From: Planctomycetota bacterium
GTDB taxonomy: Bacteria > Planctomycetota > PLA2
Direction of reading: 5' to 3'
NCBI GenBank assembly: GCA_021776735.1
Contig: JAJFFH010000067.1
Coordinates: forward strand, 1-64,000
DNA: 64,000 nt
Below the pieces are notes generated by a model that had not been told where the DNA came from, ran no database searches, and saw only the letters and a program-made list of their open reading frames with translations. Within the stretch, counting starts at the first letter, position 1, and each line of letters begins with the position of its first letter. The translations under genes and the position numbers were made by a program. This document shows, piece by piece, positions 7,192-14,579 of this stretch.

Positions 7192-8241
7192 ATGCGCATC
7201 CTGCCGACCATCCTTGTCCTCACGGGTTCGCTGCTCGCGCAGCAGCTCGACGCCATGCCGGAACGCGTGCGGCGTTCGCTCGTCGAGGTCCGCGTCACGG
7301 ACCACGCGCTGCTCGAAGCCGTTGCGCGGCTGCGCCGCCGCGCCAAGACCGACATTACCGACCTCTCCGCCTTGCGCATCCACCAGCCCTACACGCTGGT
7401 CGTCACCGGCGTGATCGTTTCGCCCAAGGGCCTCATCGTCATGCCGGCGCTGCACCCGCGCGCGGAGTTGAACGTGCAGGTGACGATGTTTGACGGCACG
7501 GTGCAGACCGCGCGCATCCGCGGCAACGACGCCGCGACCAACATCGCGCTGGTGCAGGTGCCGGGTCCGGTGCCCGCACATCTCGCTTTTGCTGCCATGC
7601 CGCTCGACAAGCGCGGTACGGAGTTCATGATCGCCGGCTACCGTCGCGGCGCACGCGACCGGCCCCAAGAGCTGAAACTACCGGGCATCGTGCATCCGAA
7701 GCTGCGCCGCGTCCTGATCCGTGACCTGTACAGCCGCCGCCAGGTTCGAGCCTGGGCGGGCGTGCTGCGCTCGTTGCCGGGCGCCCCGTTCCAGTGCGGC
7801 GCCGCCTGCATCGACGGCAGCGGACGGCTCGCGGGCCTGCGCATCGGCGGCATCAGCTACCTGCCGCTCAAGACCACAACGGTCAGTCTTCACTACTTCA
7901 TCCCCGGCCAACGGCTCGAACGCATCGTGAAGGACCTCGCCCAACACAGCAAGGTCAAGCGCGCCTACTTCGGCGTGCGCTGGAAGCCCCTACCCAACAG
8001 CCTGCGCGCCCACTTCAAGCTGTCGGGCGGTGCAAAGTATGCCGTGCAGATCGACCGCACGGGCCCTGCATGGAAGGCCGGCCTAAGACTCAACGACGTG
8101 CTACTCGGAGTTAACGGCAAGTCGTACAGCCACCAGGCCGACCTGGAACAGGCACTCTTCGACTGCAAGACCGCCCAAGCGTCGAAGCTCAAGATCCTCC
8201 ACCACGGCAAACCGCAAACGCTCAAGATTCAGCCGAAGTAA
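7192..8241 (+). CDS. HtrA/DegP-like protein with altered catalytic triad plus PDZ
   Basis: The 349-residue protein has a signal peptide (MRILPTILVLTGSLLA), a trypsin-like domain (about 60-245) and a C-terminal PDZ domain (255-349). The fold signature VTGVIVSPKGLIV and the following strand pattern match HtrA. The catalytic positions do not: His is kept near residue 88, the Asp position reads ATNIAL (Asn117), and the usual GNSGGP is replaced by PFQCGAACIDGSG with Cys202 where Ser is expected. It is probably a non-proteolytic chaperone or sensor, or a Cys variant. Being third after a sigma/anti-sigma pair suggests a role in signal perception, by analogy with DegS-RseA; this is inference. Confidence 0.75.
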   Translation: MRILPTILVLTGSLLAQQLDAMPERVRRSLVEVRVTDHALLEAVARLRRRAKTDITDLSALRIHQPYTLVVTGVIVSPKGLIVMPALHPRAELNVQVTMFDGTVQTARIRGNDAATNIALVQVPGPVPAHLAFAAMPLDKRGTEFMIAGYRRGARDRPQELKLPGIVHPKLRRVLIRDLYSRRQVRAWAGVLRSLPGAPFQCGAACIDGSGRLAGLRIGGISYLPLKTTTVSLHYFIPGQRLERIVKDLAQHSKVKRAYFGVRWKPLPNSLRAHFKLSGGAKYAVQIDRTGPAWKAGLRLNDVLLGVNGKSYSHQADLEQALFDCKTAQASKLKILHHGKPQTLKIQPK

Positions 8242-8242
8242 C

Positions 8243-8527
8243 AGTGTCCTTGGCTTCAACGGCTCACGCCGTTGAGAGCTTCGCGGAGGAACCGCGAACC
8301 GGTGAACTTTGGTTCGGACCGGACGCAGTGTCTTTTGGCTTCAACGGCTCACGCCGTTGAGAGCTTCGCGTTCGAACGGCCTACCCGCTTCGCGGAGGAA
8401 CCGCGAACCGGTGAACTTTGATCGGACCGGGCGTAGTGTCTTTTGGCTTCAACGGCTCACGCCGTTGAGAGCCTCGCGTTCGAACGGCCTACCCGCTTCG
8501 CGGAGGAACCGCGAACCGGTGAATTGC
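8243..8527. repeat. Three tandem copies of a hairpin-rich intergenic repeat
   Basis: A unit of roughly 90-105 bases occurs three times (about 8243-8313, 8328-8420, 8435-8523). Each copy begins GTGTC(C/TTT)TGGCTTC and contains CAACGGC-TCAC-GCCGTTG (a perfect hairpin), then CGCGG-AGGAA-CCGCG (second hairpin), then CGAACCGGTGAA. The first copy lacks the roughly 20-base block CGTTCGAACGGCCTACCCG. The array lies between the convergent HtrA-like and HEAT genes, so the first hairpins may also terminate transcription. It has neither the unit length nor spacer pattern of CRISPR. Confidence 0.85.
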
Positions 8528-8540
8528 GGTCGGGCGCGCT

Positions 8541-10943
8541 TCAGTCCTTGAACGCCTTCTTGGCTTCGGCGTAGAACTTCAGCGCCTCGATCGCGGTCTT
8601 GGCGGCGACGCGGCTGGACGAGTCCGGACTACGCAAGTGCGCCAACAGGTCCGACCCGAGTTCGATCAGGTACTGGTCGCCGACCGTGCCGATTACGAAC
8701 TCGACGTCGACGTTGGGCAGCCCACCACGAAGCACATCGCGAAACACGGCGAGGCGTCGTTCGTCCGAAGTGCGCGCGAGGATGTCGAGCGCCTCGTCCC
8801 TGAACGAGGCATCGCCGTCCGTACGCCTTACCTCTTTCAGGGCGAGCTCGACAGCCCCCTTGGGATCGACGTTGTGGTACGCGCGCCAGAGGTCGCGCGT
8901 TCGACCCTTCCCCTCCAACAAGAGCGCCCGCAGCCCCGGCGCGTGGCGTTTCGCGGCGTAGCCCCGTAACGCACGCACCACAGCGTAGGATCCTTGTCCG
9001 CCCGCCTGCGCGTACGCTAACAAGAGGTCCACGCCCGCGTCACCACGACTAGCGAGACGGCTGATCGCCAGGCGACGGATCTGATGGTGGGACGAACCCA
9101 GCGCGCGACTCAGCGCCTCGGTACCGACATTGTTGTCGAGACTCTCCGCGGTGTTGAGTGCCGTGACGGCGATGGCAACCCGTGAATCCGTCATGTGTTT
9201 CACCAGCGCCGACCGTACCGGCTCCTTGAGCCAGGCCTGTTTTGTCGTGAGCCACGTGGCCGGGCCGGGTCCCCTGCTCGTTTCCCATCGCCACTCTTTC
9301 CCGGTCTGCTTCAGCAGATGCAGCGCGATGATGTCGCCCCAGCCGGACTCCGCCAGGAATCTCAGCATGCCCTCCATGTTCGTCGACGTGCGCGGCACGA
9401 CGAATTCATAAAACGGGCGCGCCTGCGCCCGACTCTTCAGACCGGAGGAGCAATTCAGGATCCATTCGTACTGCGACTGATGACGGCAAAGCCGCCCGAG
9501 TTCGAGCGCGCGCTCGGGACCAACGGCTGTGATCAGCCCCGCGCTTACGAGCCCCGGGAGCACCCCCTGCGCAGAGCGCGCGGCCTTGATGATCACCGGC
9601 CAGTCGGCAGCCTGGATCGGCAGCGCTCGACTGCGCAGAACGGTGCCGGCGACCCGGGCACGATTCTTGTCGCCCGAATACAGGGCCTCGATCGCAGCTG
9701 CACGCACGGTGGGCCGCGCGGCCTCGTCGATAAGCTTGGCCAAGTCGAGACGACGTACGAGGGTCTGCAGATTGCCGGTGCCCAGGCTCGCCTGCACGAG
9801 GAGCCGGGCCGACGCCGGCGAGTTTTTGGCAAGCTGATGAACCAGCCTCCAGCTCTTCCCGGACGCGGTCTCCGTGGTGGCACGCGGCATGAAAACGCGC
9901 GTCAGGAGAAGACGACCGTCGTCGTGCGCAGGAGACTCGTACGAAAAGTGAGGGTTCGATCCGACGACCCTCTCGATCCGCTTCACGAGCGCCGGTCGGT
10001 CGGCCAGGTTGGCGAGCCGGCTCACGTAGTGGCCCGGACTGCGTTCCATTTCGGCCACGTACGCCTCCGTAAAGGCGTCCGGCCACTCCGCGTACGGGCG
10101 CTTCACGCGCAGCGCATCGGAGCGCATCGGCTGCTGGTCATTTACAGCGCGCGCAAGAATCCCCCACGCCGTCGCGTTCTTGGGAGCCACGTCCAGTGCG
10201 ACCTTCATTGCCCGCACGATCTTCTGCCGCAGGAGGGGCGACGCCTGCGGATAGAGCCCGGCGACGGGTTCCACCAGAGGTAGAAAAAGCGTCCGCCACG
10301 CCGCCGCAGCCTCAACGATCTTGGTCCGAAACAAGACCTCCGGGTCGCGCAACGTGCGCTCAAGCAGCGCATACGCCGCGGGACTTCGCTGCTGCACGAG
10401 GATGTACGTCGCCCGGGAGACGGGCCCGGGGCTCGTCGCCCGAAGGAGCGTCCGGAGTGCGGGATGCGCGACGGGCCCCAGGTCCGCGAGGAATCGGTTT
10501 AGTTCGGCAGGGAGATCGTCCTTCAGTAAACGGACGTAGAGCTCCTTGACGCGGCGGAGCGCCGCCGAATCGCCCGGCTGGGGGCGTGGCGAGAACGGCA
10601 GATCCGCGCGCGCGGCAAGCCGTTTGGCCGCGTCGAGTTCGCGTTTCGCTTTCGGATACTCGCGGCGCAACAGCGCGGAGAGTTCCGCTACGTCGCGGCC
10701 CGCGGCGGAGCGCAGGCGAATCAGGCCAAGCAACGCTCGCGGAGCCTCCGGCGCGGCGGCGTGCCGATCGAGCAGCTTTTGGTAGGCCGCCTCGGCATCG
10801 GTCGCATTGCCGGCGGCGTGCTCGAGCCAGTACGCGCGGTAAAACAGGTCGGCCGCGGCGGTGCTGCCCGCACCCGGGTCCGAATCCTGCGCCGCAGCAG
10901 TCGCGGCGAGAAGAACGAGGGAGAAAAGAATCGGTGTTTTCAT
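8541..10943 (-). CDS. Secreted TPR/HEAT-repeat protein
   Basis: This 800-residue protein has a signal peptide (MKTPILFSLVLLAATAAAQ). Residues about 25-110 look like TPR helices (AADLFYRAYWLEHAAGNATDAEAAYQKLL). The remainder is alpha-helical, with repeated 30-residue HEAT-like units such as NTAESLDNNVGTEALSRALG and SSHHQIRRLAISRLASRGDA. No enzymatic motif is visible. It is probably a periplasmic scaffold, a type common in planctomycetes. It ends next to the triple repeat and begins 6 bases after the response-regulator gene end, so it may be co-transcribed with the two-component system upstream. Confidence 0.75.
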   Translation of the reverse strand: MKTPILFSLVLLAATAAAQDSDPGAGSTAAADLFYRAYWLEHAAGNATDAEAAYQKLLDRHAAAPEAPRALLGLIRLRSAAGRDVAELSALLRREYPKAKRELDAAKRLAARADLPFSPRPQPGDSAALRRVKELYVRLLKDDLPAELNRFLADLGPVAHPALRTLLRATSPGPVSRATYILVQQRSPAAYALLERTLRDPEVLFRTKIVEAAAAWRTLFLPLVEPVAGLYPQASPLLRQKIVRAMKVALDVAPKNATAWGILARAVNDQQPMRSDALRVKRPYAEWPDAFTEAYVAEMERSPGHYVSRLANLADRPALVKRIERVVGSNPHFSYESPAHDDGRLLLTRVFMPRATTETASGKSWRLVHQLAKNSPASARLLVQASLGTGNLQTLVRRLDLAKLIDEAARPTVRAAAIEALYSGDKNRARVAGTVLRSRALPIQAADWPVIIKAARSAQGVLPGLVSAGLITAVGPERALELGRLCRHQSQYEWILNCSSGLKSRAQARPFYEFVVPRTSTNMEGMLRFLAESGWGDIIALHLLKQTGKEWRWETSRGPGPATWLTTKQAWLKEPVRSALVKHMTDSRVAIAVTALNTAESLDNNVGTEALSRALGSSHHQIRRLAISRLASRGDAGVDLLLAYAQAGGQGSYAVVRALRGYAAKRHAPGLRALLLEGKGRTRDLWRAYHNVDPKGAVELALKEVRRTDGDASFRDEALDILARTSDERRLAVFRDVLRGGLPNVDVEFVIGTVGDQYLIELGSDLLAHLRSPDSSSRVAAKTAIEALKFYAEAKKAFKD
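8811..8823 (-). repeat. Copy of dispersed motif ACGGACGGCGATG
   Basis: Exact 13-base copy followed by CC, inside the HEAT gene and in the coding orientation, where it encodes RTDGDA. Confidence 0.85.
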
Positions 10944-10949
10944 GTCACC

Positions 10950-11660
10950 TCATTCGACGTTTGTGGCATCCGGATCGCCGTCCCGATCCCGTAACGCGAT
11001 TGTCCCGGGGGCGAGGCGGTAACCGATCCCGGACACGGTCACGAGCACGCGCGGCGCCGCCGGATCGATCTCGAGTTTCTTGCGCAGCCGCGCGACGTGG
11101 TTGTCGAGCGTGCGCGTCTCGCCCGCATGCGCCACACCCCACAGCGCCTCGAGAATCGTCGCCCGCGAAACGGCGTCCCCCGCGCGCGTGTGCAGGTAGC
11201 GCACGATGTCGGCTTCGGTCGGCGTCAGTCGCGCTGTCGCGCCGCCGCGTTCGACGCGCATCGCAACAAGATCGACGGTCACGAGCGTATCGGGAGATTT
11301 CCCCCGCCGCAATCGCGCTGCGATGCGCGCCAGCAGTTCGCCGAGCGAGAACGGCTTGACGACGTAGTCGTCCGCGCCGAGCTTCAGGCCGGCGATGCGA
11401 TCCATTTCCGCGCCCCGCGCCGTGAGCAGGATTACGGGTGTCTCGTTGCCGTCCGCGCGCAATCGCTGAAGAACCTCAAACCCGCTCTGTCGCGGCAGCA
11501 TGACGTCAAGCAGCACGAGGTCGTACCCGCCCGTCGCCGCCTCGCGCAGGCCGCGCTGCCCGTCCTCGACGCTCGTAACGTCGTACCCGTCCGCGCGCAG
11601 GTTGTACGCCAGTCCGCGCGCCATCTGCGGGTCGTCTTCGACAATCAGAATCCGGCTCAT
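10950..11660 (-). CDS. OmpR/PhoB-family response regulator
   Basis: From the ATG at 11660 the protein has 236 residues. The receiver domain (1-120) shows the acidic pair EDD near the start, the phospho-acceptor Asp in DLVLLDVMLP, the conserved Thr/Ala in ILLTARG and Lys in YVVKPF. A winged-helix DNA-binding domain follows (about 135-225), ending VSGIGYRL. Its start overlaps the stop of the histidine kinase gene (ATGA, 11657-11660), which fixes both the pairing and the start. Targets are unknown; the HEAT protein gene just downstream is a possible operon partner. Confidence 0.95.
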   Translation of the reverse strand: MSRILIVEDDPQMARGLAYNLRADGYDVTSVEDGQRGLREAATGGYDLVLLDVMLPRQSGFEVLQRLRADGNETPVILLTARGAEMDRIAGLKLGADDYVVKPFSLGELLARIAARLRRGKSPDTLVTVDLVAMRVERGGATARLTPTEADIVRYLHTRAGDAVSRATILEALWGVAHAGETRTLDNHVARLRKKLEIDPAAPRVLVTVSGIGYRLAPGTIALRDRDGDPDATNVE

Positions 11661-13264
11661 GTCTCTTCGCTCCCGGCCACGGGGAGCACCAACGACACGA
11701 CCGCCCCCGCACCCCCCTGACCTGCGATTTCGACGCATCCGCCATGCGCTTTCATGCATGACCGCACCAGACTCAGTCCAAGCCCGACGCCCCCGGTCTC
11801 TTTTCGATCCGCGCTCTCGAGCCGCGTGAACGGTCGCATCACACGCGCGCGCGCCTCGACCGGAATGCCCGGTCCCGCGTCACGAACGGTCAAGCGCACG
11901 TGGCCATTCTCCGCACCCCCGACGAGCTCGACGCACCGGTTTTTCCGGTCGTACTTGCGCGCGTTGTCGAGCAGATTGCCGAGCGCGCGCACGAGCGCCT
12001 CGCGGTCTCCGTGCACGGACGGCAGCTCCGGCACGCGCACGACGAACCTAAAGCCCTCCCCTTCCAATCGCGGACGCCAGCGCCTCTCGGCTTCTTGAAG
12101 GACATCGGATGTATGGATACGGACGGCGATGCTTTGAGGACCGCGCGCGGCATGCAGCAGGCCTTCCACGAGCGTGTCGAGCCGGCTTGCCTCGTCCAGG
12201 ATCGTGCGCACGAAATCGTCCCGGTCTTCCGCGCGTACCCGGTCTTCGTGCAGCGACTCGGCGTAGAGCTGGATGTTGGCGAGCGGGGTCTTGAGTTCGT
12301 GCGTGACGTTCGCGACAAAGTCGTCCTTGGCCTGCGCGAGTCGGCGCGCGCGTTCGACGGCCACCAGCGCAAAAACCGTCGCCGCGACGAGAATCAGCGC
12401 CGCCAATCCGTACACCAGTACGGCGCGCCGCCGCTCGGCAGCCAGCGCCCGGCTCAACTGCCGCGGATCGACATCGCCGCGTACCGCCACGGCGCTGTAG
12501 GGCACCGACAGCGCGACGGAGAACGGGCCTGTCCCGAGCTCGAGTTCCGGAAGCGGGATGGTCTTCAAGACCCAACCCGGTTTCCCGGACGCAGGCTCCA
12601 TCCGACCGACAACGTCATCGGCCACAAAGACGCCACGCCGGCTGCCCCACCGTGCGAGTCTTGTTCGGTCTGCGCGCGTCGGCTGTCCGGCAGCCGTCAC
12701 ACCCAACCGGGCCAGCAACGTACGGCCCAGCCGATCCGACGGCCCGTCCAACAACGCGGCGATCTCGTCGTGCGCCCGACGGGCGACAGCGTCATCCGAC
12801 GGCTCGTTGCCGGCCTCTTCCAACAACGCGAGGTAGTAGAGTTCCGTGCCCTTGAGGGCCGGTTCTTCCAGCGCTTGCCGGTTGTCGCGCGCACGCAAGA
12901 ACACGGCAGCGCGCTCGGAACTCGTGCTCGCATGTTCGCGCGCGCGATCGAGCTTGCCGGCGGCGAGAAGCACTGCCACGGCCGAACCGTGCGGATACGA
13001 AAAACGGCGGGCGGTCGCGGGCTGCGCCGGGACGGCCAGGCCGCCGTCCGCGCCGTAGCGGGCGGTAGTCGATGCGCGTGCCCAGCGCTGCGGCAAGCTG
13101 TCGACTGCTGCCCGGGCCCGGTCGCGCAGATCCGCCCGCACCGAGCGCTCGGCGGTGCGCCGCAACGACGCCTCCGCACCCCGAAGATGCGCCCGCGCCG
13201 ACCAAGAAACGGCCCCCAGCCCGGCCAGGAGACAGACAATCAAGACAGGCCGAGCGGCGCGCAC
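11657..13264 (-). CDS. Sensor histidine kinase, membrane bound
   Basis: This 535-residue kinase has an N-terminal transmembrane helix (about 6-22), a large periplasmic sensor region (about 25-275) that matches no domain I know, a second transmembrane helix (about 283-305), a HisKA dimerisation domain with the H-box THELKTPLANI, and a HATPase_c domain with the N-box NLLDNARKY, G1 DAGPGIP and G2 GVGLGLSL. The family phosphorylates the partner regulator on Asp; the partner is the gene downstream. Ligand unknown. The gene contains a copy of the dispersed motif (on the opposite strand) and a second copy lies just upstream. Confidence 0.93.
   Translation of the reverse strand: MRAARPVLIVCLLAGLGAVSWSARAHLRGAEASLRRTAERSVRADLRDRARAAVDSLPQRWARASTTARYGADGGLAVPAQPATARRFSYPHGSAVAVLLAAGKLDRAREHASTSSERAAVFLRARDNRQALEEPALKGTELYYLALLEEAGNEPSDDAVARRAHDEIAALLDGPSDRLGRTLLARLGVTAAGQPTRADRTRLARWGSRRGVFVADDVVGRMEPASGKPGWVLKTIPLPELELGTGPFSVALSVPYSAVAVRGDVDPRQLSRALAAERRRAVLVYGLAALILVAATVFALVAVERARRLAQAKDDFVANVTHELKTPLANIQLYAESLHEDRVRAEDRDDFVRTILDEASRLDTLVEGLLHAARGPQSIAVRIHTSDVLQEAERRWRPRLEGEGFRFVVRVPELPSVHGDREALVRALGNLLDNARKYDRKNRCVELVGGAENGHVRLTVRDAGPGIPVEARARVMRPFTRLESADRKETGGVGLGLSLVRSCMKAHGGCVEIAGQGGAGAVVSLVLPVAGSEET
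12119..12131 (+). repeat. Copy of dispersed motif ACGGACGGCGATG
   Basis: Exact copy followed by CT, antisense within the histidine kinase gene, where the coding strand reads SIAVRI. Confidence 0.85.
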
Positions 13265-13310
13265 GCCCCAATCCTAGGGCGACGCGAAGCGGAGGGTGCA
13301 CCAAACCTGT

Positions 13311-13339
13311 ACCTGAAGTCCACTTCGCGGATTTCAGGT
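13311..13339. terminator. Hairpin, 11-bp stem with one wobble
   Basis: ACCTGAAGTCC pairs with GGATTTCAGGT around a 7-base loop. It lies between the 13535-14452 gene and the histidine kinase start, so it may end transcription of the former. There is no T-run. It resembles the hairpins at 2929 and 46643. Confidence 0.45.
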
Positions 13340-13392
13340 ATGACCGTGAGGCCATGAGCCATGGCGGGCGCACCTTGAGCGGCTCGGACGGG

Positions 13393-13405
13393 CATCGCCG
13401 TCCGT
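13393..13405 (-). repeat. Copy of dispersed motif ACGGACGGCGATG
   Basis: Exact copy followed by CC, intergenic, upstream of the histidine kinase. Here the motif is part of a small inverted repeat, CGGACGG and CCGTCCG around CGATGC. Confidence 0.85.
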
Positions 13406-13534
13406 ACGCTCTACTCAGGATTCATGCAAGCACGGTTCGCTCGCAGCGGAAGCCGTACAAGACCGCCGCCCGGGCCCGTACGACTTCAGAAAACGCGGTA
13501 CGGCCCTGCGAACATCGCCTCATGGCGAGTTTCG

Positions 13535-14452
13535 TCAGTCGTCCTCGTCTTCGTCGGCCGACGCCTCTACGGCTGGGGCGGGCTTGAGTGACATCTTCAG
13601 ATAGACGGGGCCGTTGCCCTTGACGATGCTCGGGGCGCCGCGACCGATGATGGCGCCGCGGACGATGATCTTGCCGACGAGGTCGATCTCGACGAAGCGC
13701 TGGAGGTCGAGGTCGAACACGAGGTCGCCAGCCAGCGTGACCTTCGTGAAGAGGTTGCGGTCACGCATGCCCGTGACCTTCCAGTCGACGTAGAACTTCG
13801 CGACCGGTCGACCCTTGCGGACGGCGTTGCTCTCGTAGCGGACCTTCATCGAGCCGCGCGAGCCGCAGTTCAGGTGCGGCGCGAGCCGGCGCGCGAGGGC
13901 GCGGACTTCGGGGGTCCAACTGTCACCGGGACCCACCGGCTTTTCCGGGAGGATGTCGCGCCAGTCGAGTTCGAATCCCACGGTGCGGCGGGTGAGTGCG
14001 TCGATCGCACCGCCGTCCTTCAGGCGGACAGTGCGCCGGCGGGATTTTTCCGAGAGCAGGACCGTGCGCCCCTGCAACGGGCTCTTGCGCACCTCAGGCC
14101 GCACGGATTTTGAGGTGCGTTCCTTGGTGTAGGCGAGCAGATAGACACGCTCGACCTCGAGCACGCCGTTTTGGCCGGAGCGGACGATCTTGTCCACGAA
14201 TCGCTCCGTGCGCTTCACCTCCTCGGAGGAACTGTGCACGACATCGCCCTTCGTGACGGCCGTCTTGACCTTGAACTCGATCGTGTTCGTGGCGACGTAG
14301 CGCTGGCCGGTGCCAAGCTTGACGCGCAGGACGCGTCGCTCTACCGGCGGCTTGGCGGGCGGCTTGACCGCCGCCTTCCCTGAACCGTCCGCGGGACCGT
14401 CCCCGGGGACACTCGCGGCGAGCGCGAGGAGTGCAATTATGACCCGACCCAT
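13535..14452 (-). CDS. Secreted protein of unknown function
   Basis: From the ATG at 14452 the protein has 305 residues with a signal peptide (MGRVIIALLALAASVPG), a short Pro/Lys linker and a beta-rich body (RVLRVKLGTGQRYVATNTIE onward), ending in an acidic tail (EASADEDEDD). The repeated long strands and the phrase PEKPVGPGDSWTPEV resemble the loosely defined DUF6263-type secreted proteins, but the match is tentative. It is divergent from the Ser/Thr kinase gene at 14580. An upstream in-frame start (14515) would run through the candidate promoter and was rejected. Confidence 0.65.
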   Translation of the reverse strand: MGRVIIALLALAASVPGDGPADGSGKAAVKPPAKPPVERRVLRVKLGTGQRYVATNTIEFKVKTAVTKGDVVHSSSEEVKRTERFVDKIVRSGQNGVLEVERVYLLAYTKERTSKSVRPEVRKSPLQGRTVLLSEKSRRRTVRLKDGGAIDALTRRTVGFELDWRDILPEKPVGPGDSWTPEVRALARRLAPHLNCGSRGSMKVRYESNAVRKGRPVAKFYVDWKVTGMRDRNLFTKVTLAGDLVFDLDLQRFVEIDLVGKIIVRGAIIGRGAPSIVKGNGPVYLKMSLKPAPAVEASADEDEDD

Positions 14453-14484
14453 CGTGTTCTTCTTATCGACCGGGAGGAATCGCG

Positions 14485-14515
14485 AGTTTAGCACGCGCAA
14501 GTCGTTATATGTCAA
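14485..14515 (-). promoter_or_regulatory. Possible sigma-70-type promoter for the 14452 gene
   Basis: On the minus strand TTGACA (14515-14510) is followed 19 bases later by TAAACT (14490-14485), preceded by TGC. The spacing is wide, so this is a weak call, but the stretch is AT-rich against its surroundings and sits in a divergent intergenic region. Confidence 0.35.
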
Positions 14516-14579
14516 CTACTTATGGCCGCTCCGTGACGGGTCCTGATGCGACCCGCCGTGATCCGCGCCGAAACCCGCG

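Noticed and set aside
8243..8527. CRISPR-like array
   Set aside because: Only three units, each ~95 bases, with no unique spacers and large internal palindromes.
10974..10984. GGACGGCGAT near the end of the response regulator as another motif copy
   Set aside because: It lacks both the AC prefix and the final G, so it was not counted; the same applies to 9168 (GACGGCGATG) and several CGGCGATG words.
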